Shown here: one piece after another, positions 8,310 through 18,052 of the stretch
Layout of the letters: every line of letters begins with the position of its first letter
Position numbering within the stretch: the stretch's first letter is position 1
From: Thiorhodococcus mannitoliphagus
GTDB lineage: Bacteria; Pseudomonadota; Gammaproteobacteria; Chromatiales; Chromatiaceae
Length of the DNA: 64,000 bases
Direction of reading: 5' to 3'
Assembly (NCBI RefSeq): GCF_010915725.1
Contig: NZ_JAAIJR010000012.1
Span: forward strand, 1-64,000
The notes under the pieces: generated by a model
Told to the model about the DNA's origin: nothing
Database searches by the model: none
The model's input: only the letters and a program-made list of their open reading frames with translations
Position numbers and translations under genes: made by a program

Positions 8310-9506
8310 ATGACGACTCAGCCACTCATCCTGCGCAAAGACCAGGAGCGCCGCCTGCTCGCCGGCCATTGCTGGATCTACAGCAACGAGGTCGATACGC
8401 AAGCGACCCCACTGAAAACCCTGGAACCAGGCCAGCCGGTCGAGATACTGAGTCGCCAGGAGCGCTGGATCGGGCATGGTTACGCCAACCCGCGCGCCCT
8501 GCTCTGCGCGCGCATCGTCAGCCGCGATCCGGATCAGCCGCTCAGCCCGGCCCTCTGGCTCAAGCGCATCCACGATGCGCTCAGCCTGCGCGAACGGCTC
8601 TATGACAAACCCTTCTACAGACTGGTGTTCGGCGAGAGCGACGGTCTGCCGGGGCTCATCGTCGATCGCTATGGTGACCTGCTCGCCGTTCAGATCACGA
8701 CCGCCGGGATGGAGCGCGAGCGCGGCGAGATTTTGGCCGCCTTGGAGCAGATCATCCGGCCCAAGACGATGGTGCTGCGCAACGACACCGCCGTGCGCGA
8801 ACTCGAAGGCTTGGCTCAGGGCGTCGAAAGCATCCTCGGCGAGCCCGAGGATGCGGTGCCGATCGTCGAGCACGGACTCGAACTGGTCGTCTCGCCGCTG
8901 ACGGGGCAGAAGACAGGCTGGTTCTTCGACCAAGCCGAAAATCGCGGTCGGCTCGCGCGCTACGGCGTCGGCGAGCGTGTGCTCGATGTCTGCAGCTACA
9001 TCGGCGCCTGGGGGCTGCGGGCCGCTGCCCTGGGGGCGAAAGCAGTGACCTGCGTCGACGTCTCGCAGAGCGCCCTCGAACGCGTCGCGGACAATGCGGC
9101 GCTCAACAAGCTGGACGGTCGAGTGCAGGGCCTTCATGGCGATGCCTTCGAGGTCCTGCGCGCCCTGCGTGACGAAGGCCGCCGCTTCGACACGGTCATT
9201 CTCGACCCGCCCGCCTTCATCAAGCGCCGCAAGGACGAAAAGGACGGCACACAGGCCTACCAACGACTCAACCGACTCGGCATGGAAGTCCTCGAGCCAG
9301 GCGGACTGCTGATCACCTCGTCCTGCTCCTTCCACATGGGGCGCGACACATTCCTCCGCACCGTCCAGCAGGCCGCGCGCCGCGCCGGCCGCAGCCTGCA
9401 GCTGTTGGAGGCCGGTCAGCAAGGCCCCGACCACCCCGTGCATCCCGCCATCCCAGAGACCGCCTATCTCAAGACCTTCTTCCTGAGAGTGATCCCGGGG
9501 TTCTGA
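8310..9506 (+). CDS. rlmI: 23S rRNA m5C1962 methyltransferase RlmI-like
   Basis: This class I SAM-dependent RNA cytosine-C5 methyltransferase has 398 residues. An N-terminal PUA domain (about 1-75, ILRKDQERRLLAGHCWIYSNEV) is followed by an EEHEE-type linker domain and a Rossmann methyltransferase domain with VLDVCSYIGAWGLRAA as the SAM loop, ILDPPAFIKRR as the substrate motif and SSCSFHM carrying the catalytic Cys. The family modifies C1962 of 23S rRNA in E. coli. It stands alone between unrelated genes. Confidence 0.92.
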   Translation: MTTQPLILRKDQERRLLAGHCWIYSNEVDTQATPLKTLEPGQPVEILSRQERWIGHGYANPRALLCARIVSRDPDQPLSPALWLKRIHDALSLRERLYDKPFYRLVFGESDGLPGLIVDRYGDLLAVQITTAGMERERGEILAALEQIIRPKTMVLRNDTAVRELEGLAQGVESILGEPEDAVPIVEHGLELVVSPLTGQKTGWFFDQAENRGRLARYGVGERVLDVCSYIGAWGLRAAALGAKAVTCVDVSQSALERVADNAALNKLDGRVQGLHGDAFEVLRALRDEGRRFDTVILDPPAFIKRRKDEKDGTQAYQRLNRLGMEVLEPGGLLITSSCSFHMGRDTFLRTVQQAARRAGRSLQLLEAGQQGPDHPVHPAIPETAYLKTFFLRVIPGF

Positions 9507-9667
9507 GTATCAGGGGAAACGGCGCCCCCTGGCGGCCCGAGCAAGGTCACGGGGCCGTCGGCGAGCAGGCATGCTTGCCCAAATAAGATGGATTTTCTTC
9601 AGAGGCTTACATACACTTCCTAGTGTCAATCTCGAAACGTTTTGAGCGTATGAGACCCTGATTCAGG

Positions 9668-10276
9668 ATGAGACCCATGAGACCGCAGAAGACAGGCATC
9701 CTAGCCTTCAAAAACAGCCTCCTCGATCCTTGCTCCGCGCCATCTACCGGGCGCAACGCCCTGCTCGCACTCGTTGCGATCGCGCTTGCCGGCATCATGG
9801 GGATGACCGGCTGCGCCACGGCGCCAGAGCCGCCACAGTACACCGGCCCCGTCGAGCGCGTGGTGGTCCAGAAATCGCAGCGCAAGCTGCAATTGATCGG
9901 CGGTGGACAGGTGATGCGGGAATATCGCGTGGCGCTCGGTGGCTCGCCGGTGGGGCATAAGTATCGCGAGGGCGATCAGCGCACGCCCGAGGGGAGCTAT
10001 GTACTGAACTGGCGAAATCCGCGCAGCAACTTTTACAAGGCGATCCACATCTCCTATCCCAACGAGCGCGACCGTCACGTGAGCCGGCAGCTCGGCTACC
10101 GCCCGGGGGGCATGATCATGATCCATGGCTTGCCCAACTACATCCAATCTGAAAGCATGCGCCGCCAGTACCTCGGCCGCGATTGGACGCAGGGCTGCAT
10201 CGCCGTGCAGAATCACGAGATCGACGAGATCTGGCGCATGGTGCAGGACGGCACCCCGATTGAGATCACCCCCTAG
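9668..10276 (+). CDS. L,D-transpeptidase family lipoprotein (YkuD domain)
   Basis: The N-terminal part looks like a lipoprotein signal ending in MTGC (Cys49 from the ATG at 9668). The ATG at 9677 is the better spaced start after AGGATGAG and gives the same mature protein. The YkuD catalytic core is visible as MIHGLPNY (His153) and DWTQGCIAVQN (Cys177), the active-site pair of L,D-transpeptidases that cross-link peptidoglycan or attach proteins to it. The typical SHGC reads TQGC here, a tolerated variant. Confidence 0.85.
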   Translation: MRPMRPQKTGILAFKNSLLDPCSAPSTGRNALLALVAIALAGIMGMTGCATAPEPPQYTGPVERVVVQKSQRKLQLIGGGQVMREYRVALGGSPVGHKYREGDQRTPEGSYVLNWRNPRSNFYKAIHISYPNERDRHVSRQLGYRPGGMIMIHGLPNYIQSESMRRQYLGRDWTQGCIAVQNHEIDEIWRMVQDGTPIEITP

Positions 10277-10442
10277 CCTTCGCTGGCTGAACTCGGCGGG
10301 CGACCCCATGGCAACCCGCCGCTATCACCCTACTCTACCCGTCATTCTGGACTTGAAGGCCACGCAGCCGCCGGAGCGCACTGCGTCACTGAAACCGAGG
10401 TCGCCTCAGGCCCGACCGGCAAGCTGACTGCGGGCGACAGGC

Positions 10443-11396
10443 TCAGAAAGCGGCCCGAAAGGCCGCGGCGAAGGCATCGTAGCCGTCCTCCGGCAGATCA
10501 TTGATACCGGCAGCGGCCTTGCGACCGCCTCCGGTCGCGAACTGACGACACAAGGCATCGGCACCTTCCGGTCGGGCGATGGGTGCACGCACGCTGACCA
10601 CGAATCCGCCGGCCGCAAGGCGCGTCAGGATGGCATGCGCCTTGTCCGGCTCCGCCTGCGCCAGCTCGTTTGCGAGCACCCCGCTCGCGCGGCGCGCCCA
10701 GGGCTCGGCCGGCAGGACAAAGAGCCGGTGACCCGCATCATCCGCCTCAGGGGCGATGGCGCGTGATCGCTCCATGTCCTCGGCATATCCATCGCGGAGG
10801 GCCGCAAAGGCTGGATCCTCGGCAATGAAGGCGAGCGGGTCGGCGTAGGGATGCAGGCGCTGGTAGAGGTCCTGAGGCGCGAAGTGAAGATCCTCGACCG
10901 CAGGCCCGTAGCCGTTGTAGTTGATATAGATGCCCAGCTCGCGCAGCTGGGCGATGTCGGACTCCGGCAGCCCCAGTGACTCGGCGGCACGGCGCGCGGA
11001 CTGGTCGAAATTATCGCCAAAGGTGCCGACCACGGCCCAGGCCCGTTGGCTTCCCCGCAGATAGTCGTCGACGAGCAGACTGGTGCCCTTGTCCGGGAGT
11101 GTTTCGATGTGGGCATCGAACGTCGGACTGCTCGGGATGTCTCCCGCGTAGTGATGATCGAAGTAGCGAACGCGCGCGCCCGCCGCGAGCAGCCGCTCTA
11201 AGTCCTTGCGGTTCTTGTCCAGCGAGATGTCGAGCACGGTGATCGAGGCGTCAGCCTCGTCCGGCACGCGACGCAGCAGGTCGATCTCGCGCTTCACCCC
11301 GGTGACCAAGACAGCATCGAGCGGCTCGGCGAGCCGCAGTTGCTGGAGCGCACAGATCCCGTCCGCGTCACCGTTGAACACGTCGTAATGGCTCAT
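10443..11396 (-). CDS. DHH family phosphoesterase
   Basis: The 317-residue protein begins MSHYDVFNGDADGICALQ. The DxDG motif (residues 10-13) and DHH (80-82) are metal ligands of the DHH superfamily, and the C-terminal GGGRKAAAGINDLP is a DHHA1 substrate-binding loop. Known relatives cleave nanoRNA, cyclic dinucleotides or other phosphodiesters; which substrate applies here cannot be told. The ATG at 11396 follows GGAG and is preferred to the longer frame. It is divergent from the TlpA-like gene. Confidence 0.85.
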   Translation of the reverse strand: MSHYDVFNGDADGICALQQLRLAEPLDAVLVTGVKREIDLLRRVPDEADASITVLDISLDKNRKDLERLLAAGARVRYFDHHYAGDIPSSPTFDAHIETLPDKGTSLLVDDYLRGSQRAWAVVGTFGDNFDQSARRAAESLGLPESDIAQLRELGIYINYNGYGPAVEDLHFAPQDLYQRLHPYADPLAFIAEDPAFAALRDGYAEDMERSRAIAPEADDAGHRLFVLPAEPWARRASGVLANELAQAEPDKAHAILTRLAAGGFVVSVRAPIARPEGADALCRQFATGGGRKAAAGINDLPEDGYDAFAAAFRAAF

Positions 11397-11463
11397 CGAA
11401 TCTCCTGATTTGGCGGTTGAGCTTGCGGCACCGCGAGACCCTTGGCTGCAGGAGTCTCGCAAC

Positions 11464-11501
11464 GTTGTGATTCTTCGATAGAGTTGTGATTCTTAGATAG
11501 A
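11464..11501. repeat. 19-bp tandem repeat in a divergent promoter region
   Basis: GTTGTGATTCTTCGATAGA (11464-11482) is repeated immediately with one mismatch (11483-11501). It sits between the divergent DHH gene and the TlpA-like gene and may be a paired operator site. Confidence 0.7.
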
Positions 11502-11608
11502 ATGGCGACTCGAGTGCATCGGCCGCCATGCGCTCATTGAAGACGCCTGGGTAACGGCCGGCTGCCGACGCATCCGTCCAGCCTCATTAGCAAGCTGAGG
11601 GACATCCC

Positions 11609-12103
11609 ATGAGACTCAAGCACTGGCTCCCACTTCTGATCGCGCTTATCTGGAGTAACGTCCAGGCGGCAGGCGTTGGCTCGCCAGCGCCTGGCTGCGC
11701 GATCCCCATGCTCGAAGGCAATCGCCAGGTCGACCCCGCAGCACTGCCCGGCAAGGTCGTCTACCTCGATTTCTGGGCGTCCTGGTGCGGCCCTTGCGTC
11801 GAATCCTTCCCCTTCATCGAGCAAATGCATCGCGACCTGAAGGGACAGGGCCTTGAGGTCGTCGCCATCAATCTGGACGAGGAGCGCCAGGACGCCGAGG
11901 ACTTCCTGTCCAAGCACCCCGTCAGCTTCACCATCGGCTCCGACCCCATGGGCAAGTGCCCACGGCTCTACAAGGTCAATGGTATGCCGACATCTTACCT
12001 GATCGACCGCAAGGGCCGGATACAGGACATTCACGAAGGTTTCGAATCGGGCGATGCGCCAAAGATCCGCGCTCAAATCGAGTCCTTGCTCTCACAGCCC
12101 TAG
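11609..12103 (+). CDS. TlpA-family thiol:disulfide oxidoreductase
   Basis: This exported thioredoxin-fold protein of 164 residues has a signal peptide ending near VQA-AG (residue 20-21). The active site is FWASWCGPC (Cys60/Cys63), and the cis-Pro loop is NGMPTSYLID. Such proteins reduce periplasmic disulfides, for example in cytochrome c maturation or metal delivery; no partner gene is adjacent. The TAG stop is shared with the first bases of the repeat element at 12101. Confidence 0.88.
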   Translation: MRLKHWLPLLIALIWSNVQAAGVGSPAPGCAIPMLEGNRQVDPAALPGKVVYLDFWASWCGPCVESFPFIEQMHRDLKGQGLEVVAINLDEERQDAEDFLSKHPVSFTIGSDPMGKCPRLYKVNGMPTSYLIDRKGRIQDIHEGFESGDAPKIRAQIESLLSQP

Positions 12104-12269
12104 GAGCCTGTCCGACTTAGGATGAATCGGCTGCGGAATCGGGAGAACGGTCCCTTTCGCCCCGCTTTTTCGTTACATAGAACCACTATGCGCCTCAAAA
12201 CCGGAACGAAATGGCCTCGCTCTCCCACTTCCTCGCTTCGATCCCCCCAAGTCGGACAGGCTCCTAGTG
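12101..12269. repeat. Complete 169-bp TA-flanked inverted-repeat element (MITE-like)
   Basis: The left end TAGGAGCCTGTCCGACTT and the right end AAGTCGGACAGGCTCCTA are perfect inverted repeats, each bounded by TA. The interior has no gene. The structure is what is expected of a short non-autonomous element mobilised by a TA-targeting transposase. A half copy lies at 8126. The rest of the gap up to ndk (12270-12572) shows no gene. Confidence 0.8.
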
Positions 12270-12572
12270 GGACTCGGCCTATCACCCCTGGATCAACGCG
12301 AACGACAGGCGTGGCGGCCAAGGCAGCTTGGCTGGACTGCTGAGCACCACACCCCAAGCCTCCCCGAATGCGAACCACAGCGATGCTTGAGCGACTGCAA
12401 GAATGGCACGGATATCATTGCTCCTCCGACACACTCCCTTTACACTTGAGGGTTAGCCTATTAGGCAGTCGACGATCCCCGCCGGCACGCGCCATCAGCG
12501 CCAGCGGATCTCCTCCCGACGCCCGTTTCCCGAACCCCTTGTCTATTCTCACCGCCCTATTTAGGAGCCCGC

Positions 12573-13001
12573 ATGGCTATTGAGCGCACCCTTTCCATCA
12601 TCAAGCCCAACGCCGTCGCCAAAGACGCAATCGGCGCCATCTTGAGCCGCTTCGAGGCCGCCGGCCTTCGCATCGTCGCCGCTCGCATGCTGCACATGAG
12701 CAAGGAGCAGGCGTCCGCCTTCTATGCCGTGCACCAAGGCAGGCCCTTCTTCGATGAACTGGTCGACTTCATGAGTTCCGGCCCCGTCATGGTCCAGGCC
12801 CTAGAGGGCGAAGACGCCGTCGCCAAGAACCGCGAAATCATGGGCGCGACCAATCCGGCCGAAGCGGCGCCAGGCACCATCCGGGCGGACTTCGCCGACT
12901 CCTTCACCGAGAATGCGGCACACGGCTCCGACTCGCCCGAGAACGCGGCGGTGGAAATCCACTTCTTCTTCCCTGAAGGCGTTTGCGAGCGTACGCGCTA
13001 A
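12573..13001 (+). CDS. ndk: Nucleoside diphosphate kinase
   Basis: This 142-residue enzyme transfers the terminal phosphate of ATP to nucleoside diphosphates through a phosphohistidine. The motif NAAHGSDS contains the catalytic His117, and the N-terminus [14 protein letters not shown] is typical. It opens the gammaproteobacterial cluster ndk-rlmN-pilW-rodZ, with 16 bases to rlmN. Confidence 0.97.
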   Translation: MAIERTLSIIKPNAVAKDAIGAILSRFEAAGLRIVAARMLHMSKEQASAFYAVHQGRPFFDELVDFMSSGPVMVQALEGEDAVAKNREIMGATNPAEAAPGTIRADFADSFTENAAHGSDSPENAAVEIHFFFPEGVCERTR

Positions 13002-13017
13002 CCTTGAAGAGGCGTCC

Positions 13018-14112
13018 ATGAGCACGATCGATCCCAAGCCCAACCTGCTCGACTTGGACCTCGCCGGCTGCGAGGCACTGGTCGCCGAGCTTGGCTTCAA
13101 GACCTTTCATGGACGCAATCTCTTCAAATGGATGCACAAGCATGGCGTCGTCGACTTCGACGCCATGACCGACGTCCCCAAGACACTCAGGGCGGCACTG
13201 AGCGAACGTACGCGAATCCGCCTACCCCGAATCATCCAAGATCATCCCTCGGCGGACGGAACGACGAAATGGGTGATGGAACTCGAGGACGGTCAGCGGA
13301 TCGAGACCGTCTACATCCCCGAAGGCAAGCGCAGCACCATCTGTGTCTCCTCTCAGGTGGGCTGTGCGCTCAATTGCGCCTTCTGCGCGACCGCACAGCA
13401 GGGGTTCAATCGCAACCTGAGTGTGGCGGAGATCATCGGTCAGGTCTGGCACGCCGCCCGCCAACTGGGCACACCGCCGACCAATGTCGTCATGATGGGC
13501 ATGGGCGAGCCGCTCGCGAACTTCGATGCCGCAGTGATGGCCATGGATGTCATGCAAGACGACCTTGCCTATATGCTGGCCAAGCAGCGCGTCACCCTGA
13601 GCACCTCCGGAATCGTGCCCAACATCTATCGGCTGCGCGAGGTCAGCGATGTGTCTCTCGCGGTCTCGCTGCACGCACCCACGGATGACCTGCGCGATGA
13701 GCTGGTGCCCATCAACCGCAAGTATCCGCTCGCCGAGCTGATGCCGGCCTGCAAGGCCTATGTCGCCGGCGATAAGCGCCGCAAGATCACCTGGGAGTAC
13801 ATCATGCTGGACGGCGTCAATGACAGCCTCAAGCATGCCAAACAGTTGATCCGATTGCTCGAGGGCGTGCCATCCAAGGTCAACTTGATCCCCTTCAATC
13901 CCTTTACCGGGAGCGACTTCGGCACCTCGCCCCCCGAGCGCATCGAAGCATTCCGCCAGCGCCTGACGCGCTCTGGTATCTTCTCCATGACCCGCAAGAC
14001 CCGCGGCGACGAGATCTCCGCCGCTTGCGGGCAATTGGTTGGCCGCGTCCAAGACCGCACGTGCAGGCTCGGACGGGTCGTGGTCGAGGACGGTAGAATG
14101 GTGGCCTCATGA
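13018..14112 (+). CDS. rlmN: Dual-specificity 23S rRNA/tRNA adenine-C2 methyltransferase RlmN
   Basis: This radical-SAM enzyme methylates C2 of A2503 in 23S rRNA and A37 in some tRNAs. The 4Fe-4S motif is CALNCAFC (Cys116, 120 and 123). [10 protein letters not shown] and the C-terminal [11 protein letters not shown], with a catalytic Cys, are also present. The ATG at 13018 after GAAGAGG gives 364 residues; the longer open frame overlaps ndk and is rejected. The stop overlaps the pilW start (ATGA). Confidence 0.96.
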   Translation: MSTIDPKPNLLDLDLAGCEALVAELGFKTFHGRNLFKWMHKHGVVDFDAMTDVPKTLRAALSERTRIRLPRIIQDHPSADGTTKWVMELEDGQRIETVYIPEGKRSTICVSSQVGCALNCAFCATAQQGFNRNLSVAEIIGQVWHAARQLGTPPTNVVMMGMGEPLANFDAAVMAMDVMQDDLAYMLAKQRVTLSTSGIVPNIYRLREVSDVSLAVSLHAPTDDLRDELVPINRKYPLAELMPACKAYVAGDKRRKITWEYIMLDGVNDSLKHAKQLIRLLEGVPSKVNLIPFNPFTGSDFGTSPPERIEAFRQRLTRSGIFSMTRKTRGDEISAACGQLVGRVQDRTCRLGRVVVEDGRMVAS

Positions 14113-14912
14113 CCAGCACAGTCGCGCATCGACTCATCGGCGTCTTGGGCCTCTGCCTGATGCTCGCTGGCTGTGCGAGCGACAAAGCCTATGACAAGGC
14201 CGACCAGGAACTCGGACTCGAGCCCGAGGACAGCCCCGCCGAACTCTATGTCAAGATCGCCGAGGAGTACTACAAACGCGGCCAGATTGACGTCGCCTTC
14301 AGGCGTGCCCAACAAGCGGTCGAGGCCGATAGCAAATACCCACGCGCCCAAATCTGGATCGCCTTTTTGCTCGACGAGCTGCGACAGCCCGAAGAGGCCG
14401 CGAAGCATTACCAGCGCGCGATCAAGCTGGCGCCGAACAATTCAGACATTCTCAACGCCTATGCCTCCTTCCTCTGCAACCGGGGCAGCTATGACGAGGC
14501 CGACACCTACTTCAAGAAGGCGATCGAAAATCCGGTCTACAATACGCCCTGGGTCGCCATGTGGAATGCGGGCACCTGCGCCGCCAAAGGCGGCAATACC
14601 AGCAAGGCGGAGACCTACTACCGATCCGCCATTCAGGAGAGTCCCGCCTTTGGCGCGCCCCTGGTCGGCATGGCCGAGCTGGCCATGAAGCGAGGCGATG
14701 CGAAGGCCGCAAAGGGCTACATCGACCGTTACTTCCAGCCAGAAACCTGGCGTACCGCGCCCGCTGTTTCTTATCAGGCTTTTCAGATTGGCGCCCAAGC
14801 CGAGAGCAGACTCGGCAACCGCAAGCGCGCTGCCTTCTACGAAGCCAAGCTGAAAGCCAATTTCCGACAAGCCCCACAAGCCCCACAAGCCCCGACATCT
14901 AGGGATTCTTAA
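14109..14912 (+). CDS. pilW: Type IV pilus biogenesis/stability lipoprotein PilW
   Basis: This outer-membrane lipoprotein (lipobox LAGC, Cys22) with TPR repeats acts as pilotin for the PilQ secretin. The repeats are visible as [40 protein letters not shown] and [20 protein letters not shown]. The length is 267 residues. It overlaps rlmN by four bases and lies seven bases before rodZ, the usual arrangement. Confidence 0.93.
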   Translation: MTSTVAHRLIGVLGLCLMLAGCASDKAYDKADQELGLEPEDSPAELYVKIAEEYYKRGQIDVAFRRAQQAVEADSKYPRAQIWIAFLLDELRQPEEAAKHYQRAIKLAPNNSDILNAYASFLCNRGSYDEADTYFKKAIENPVYNTPWVAMWNAGTCAAKGGNTSKAETYYRSAIQESPAFGAPLVGMAELAMKRGDAKAAKGYIDRYFQPETWRTAPAVSYQAFQIGAQAESRLGNRKRAAFYEAKLKANFRQAPQAPQAPTSRDS

Positions 14913-14918
14913 TTCGTC

Positions 14919-15923
14919 ATGACTCAGCCCACAAGCACGCAATCCGACGATCAGAGCCAGATTGACCAAACCGGAAGCCCCGGTCGGCAACTGCGGGCGC
15001 TCCGCGAAGGGCGCAAGATGGAGGTCGAGCGCATCGCGGCGCAGCTGCATTTGAGTCGGAGCGTGATCGAGGCCCTAGAGCGAGATCAATTCGAGGACCT
15101 GCCGAGCCCGGTCTTCATCACCGGCTATCTGCGCAACTACGCCCGGCTGCTCGGCGCGGACCCCAAGCCCATTGTCGATGCCTACAACGCGCTGCGTCCC
15201 GACAGCGACCCCCATCTCCGGAGCGCAACACGCGTCCAGCGTCAGCCGCAAGGAAACAGCGGCGGCGCCTGGGGCTGGATCATCGGGCTGCTGCTCGTCG
15301 TGGTCGCTGCGGGGCTCGCCGGCTTCTGGTGGCAGAGCCGCGGCGCCCCAGAAAGCGAGATGGCCGCCTTATCGCCGGAGTCAGGCAGCTCGGAGACGGA
15401 CAGCCAAGGCCTCCTACCAAACGAGGATGGAGACGACGCCGCGCCGAGCGCGCAGGAGCAGTCAGCGCCCGTCGATTCCTTTGGTTCAAGCGTCTCAGTC
15501 CCCCCCGACGCCATCCCACTGCGTCGTGAGGCGACGTCCCTGCGCCAGCCCCCTTCCGCGCCGACCGAGACGGAGGCGGAGACCACGGCAGAAACCACCG
15601 AGACCATCCCGGCCGCCAGCCTGCCCACTGAACCGTCGCCCGAGCCCGAGCCCGTCGCCGAAGAAGCGCCAAATCGCGAGGTGGTGCTGGAATTCAGCGG
15701 CACGTCCTGGGTCGACGTGCGCGATGCCGCCGGAGAAGTGGTGCTCAACGGCGAGATGCGCGAGGGAGATCGTCGCGTCATAACCGGCGAGCCTCCTTAC
15801 AAGCTGGTGATCGGCAACGCTGCCGCCACACGACTCAGCGTCGGCGACAAGCCCTTCGACCTGGACCGTCGCGCCCAAGGCAATGTCGCCCGCTTCTCTC
15901 TCGACCCCGACGCAACCGAATGA
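14919..15923 (+). CDS. rodZ: Cytoskeletal protein RodZ
   Basis: RodZ anchors the MreB cytoskeleton to the membrane and maintains rod shape. The 334 residues contain a cytoplasmic helix-turn-helix domain (about 20-95, [20 protein letters not shown]), a transmembrane helix (about 117-138), an acidic and Pro-rich periplasmic linker, and a C-terminal DUF4115 beta domain ([19 protein letters not shown]). The gene order is normal except that ispG, which often follows rodZ, is missing. Confidence 0.94.
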   Translation: MTQPTSTQSDDQSQIDQTGSPGRQLRALREGRKMEVERIAAQLHLSRSVIEALERDQFEDLPSPVFITGYLRNYARLLGADPKPIVDAYNALRPDSDPHLRSATRVQRQPQGNSGGAWGWIIGLLLVVVAAGLAGFWWQSRGAPESEMAALSPESGSSETDSQGLLPNEDGDDAAPSAQEQSAPVDSFGSSVSVPPDAIPLRREATSLRQPPSAPTETEAETTAETTETIPAASLPTEPSPEPEPVAEEAPNREVVLEFSGTSWVDVRDAAGEVVLNGEMREGDRRVITGEPPYKLVIGNAAATRLSVGDKPFDLDRRAQGNVARFSLDPDATE

Positions 15924-15969
15924 TCACTTGGGTCCTGGCGTCTTCCGCCGCCACCCCAGAGCCCCACGC

Positions 15970-17235
15970 ATGAGCAAGAACATCCAAGCCATCCGGGGGA
16001 TGCACGACATCCTCCCCGATCGAATCGCCATTTGGCACCGTATCGAGGACACGGCCAGACAGGTGCTCGCAAGCTACGGCTATGCCGAGATCCGCACCCC
16101 CCTGGTCGAGGTGACCGAACTCTTCAAGCGCTCCATCGGCGAGGTCACAGACATCGTCGAAAAGGAGATGTACAGCTTCGAGGATCGCAACGGAGACAGC
16201 CTCAGCCTGCGCCCCGAGGGCACGGCAAGCTGCGTCCGCGCGGCCATCGAGCACGGCCTGCTGATGCAGCCGCAGCGTCTCTGGTACCGCGGCCCCATGT
16301 TCCGCTACGAGCGCCCGCAGCGCGGCCGCTATCGCCAGTTCCACCAGATCGGCGTCGAGGCATTCGGACTCACCGGCCCGGACATCGACCTGGAGATCAT
16401 CCTGCTGACGGCACGCCTCTGGCGCGAACTCGGCTTCAAGCGTTTCCGCCTGGAACTCAATACCCTCGGTGATCAGGCCGAGCGCCAGGTCTATCGCGAG
16501 CAACTCGTGGGCTATCTCTCGGGCCACCTGGACCAGCTCGACGCCGACAGCCAGCGGCGGCTGGAGACCAATCCGCTGCGCATCCTGGATTCCAAGAATC
16601 CGCAGACACAGCAGATCGTCGCGGACGCGCCAACGCTGATGGACTGCCTCGGCGCCGAGACGCGCACGCATTTCGAGCAGATCTGCAAGCGTCTCGACGA
16701 AGCCGGCATCGGCTATCAGATCAACCCGCGGCTGGTGCGCGGTCTCGACTACTACAACCGCACCGTCTTCGAATGGATTACCGAGGAACTCGGCGCCCAG
16801 GGGACGGTTTGCGCCGGCGGTCGTTACGACAGCCTGGTCGAGCAGCTCGGCGGGCGCCCGACACCTGCAGTGGGCTTCGCCATGGGTCTGGAGCGACTCG
16901 TCGAGCTGATGCAACTCGAGGGACAGCTTGCCGAAAGCCCGATCGATGCCTATTTTGTTGCCGTCGGCGACAAGGCGCAGGCGGCTGCGCCGAGGCTGAC
17001 CGAGCAGCTGCGCGACGCCCTACCCGGCCTGCGTCTGCTCACCCATTGCGGCGGCGGCAGCTTCAAGAGCCAGTTCAAGAAGGCCGACAAGAGCGGCGCT
17101 CGCTTCGCGCTCATCCTTGGGGAGGACGAGCTGGCACGCCAGGTCATCGGGGTCAAGCACCTGCGCGAAGACCAGGAGCAGCGCGAACTCGCGATTGATG
17201 ATCTCGCCGCCTATCTGAGTTCGGCCCGCCTTTGA
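15970..17235 (+). CDS. hisS: Histidyl-tRNA synthetase
   Basis: This class II aminoacyl-tRNA synthetase has 421 residues. Visible motifs are the N-terminal [12 protein letters not shown], motif 2 ([21 protein letters not shown]), the histidine-specific [15 protein letters not shown] and motif 3 ([15 protein letters not shown]); the C-terminal anticodon-binding domain follows. The ATG at 15970 starts with [10 protein letters not shown], as in the family, and is preferred to an upstream in-frame codon inside the rodZ end. Confidence 0.97.
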   Translation: MSKNIQAIRGMHDILPDRIAIWHRIEDTARQVLASYGYAEIRTPLVEVTELFKRSIGEVTDIVEKEMYSFEDRNGDSLSLRPEGTASCVRAAIEHGLLMQPQRLWYRGPMFRYERPQRGRYRQFHQIGVEAFGLTGPDIDLEIILLTARLWRELGFKRFRLELNTLGDQAERQVYREQLVGYLSGHLDQLDADSQRRLETNPLRILDSKNPQTQQIVADAPTLMDCLGAETRTHFEQICKRLDEAGIGYQINPRLVRGLDYYNRTVFEWITEELGAQGTVCAGGRYDSLVEQLGGRPTPAVGFAMGLERLVELMQLEGQLAESPIDAYFVAVGDKAQAAAPRLTEQLRDALPGLRLLTHCGGGSFKSQFKKADKSGARFALILGEDELARQVIGVKHLREDQEQRELAIDDLAAYLSSARL

Positions 17236-17386
17236 TCGCCCGCCCGGCCGAGTCGGCCAACAGCGCGATGCGGCCCACCAAGCGCTGCATCACGCCCAGT
17301 AGGGCTAAATTGAACATTCGGAGCTTGCGCCAGGCTTCCCGTACCTTCGGGCCGGACGCCATCAAGCAGCTCCCGCAACCTTTTCG

Positions 17387-18031
17387 ATGGAGACCGCAGT
17401 GACCTACGAGACCGACGAGGAAAAAGTCGAGGCCCTCAAGAAGTGGTGGAAGGAGAACGGACTGTCCGTGGTTGGCGGCGTGGTGCTTGGCCTCGGCGCG
17501 ATCTACGGCTGGCGTCTCTGGACCGGGCATCAGGAATCGGTCGCCGCACAGGCCTCGAGCGCATTCGAGCAGCTCGCAACCAATGCCTCCGCCGGCAGCC
17601 CTCAACCGGATGCCATCGCGAAGCAGCTGCAACTGCTCGAGAGCGAGTTCGGATCCACCCCCTATCCGGGACTTGGCGCCCTCATGGCGGCCAAGGCGAT
17701 GTACCAGGCAGGCAAGACCAGCGAGGCGACCGCCGCGCTCCAGAAGGCGATCAGCGACGCCCCTGACCCTGCCTTGGCACGCATTGCCGCGCTGCGCCTC
17801 GCACGCATTCAGCTTGCCGAGGGGGAGCTGGACGCCGCCGAGAAGACTGTACGCGAACATGACATCAGTGCCGCCTTCGCCGGGGAATTCGCCGCCGTGC
17901 GGGGAGACATCGCCGCCAAGCGCGGTGACCTATCCGCCGCCCGCGCAGCCTACGAAGAGGCGATCGAGAAGGGCAGCGCCCTCTCCCAGCTTCTGCGCCT
18001 CAAGATCGACAACCTGCCCGCCGCCGGCTAG
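17387..18031 (+). CDS. yfgM: YfgM family protein (SecYEG ancillary subunit)
   Basis: This membrane-anchored TPR protein (214 residues) associates with the Sec translocon and periplasmic chaperones. A cytoplasmic start ETDEEKVEALKKWWKENG is followed by a transmembrane helix (about 25-45) and periplasmic TPR-like helices. A GTG four codons downstream could also serve as start. It lies between hisS and bamB, as in other Gammaproteobacteria. Confidence 0.92.
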   Translation: METAVTYETDEEKVEALKKWWKENGLSVVGGVVLGLGAIYGWRLWTGHQESVAAQASSAFEQLATNASAGSPQPDAIAKQLQLLESEFGSTPYPGLGALMAAKAMYQAGKTSEATAALQKAISDAPDPALARIAALRLARIQLAEGELDAAEKTVREHDISAAFAGEFAAVRGDIAAKRGDLSAARAAYEEAIEKGSALSQLLRLKIDNLPAAG

Positions 18032-18052
18032 GCAGCTGACGGAGCCAGTCTT

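Noticed and set aside
8205-9443. Long open frame on the minus strand opposite rlmI
   Set aside because: It mirrors the codon pattern of rlmI in a GC-rich gene; it has no family motifs and no ribosome site.
17236-17386. ispG remnant between rodZ/hisS and yfgM
   Set aside because: I read both strands and found no IspG motif; the gap translates only to short unrelated frames.
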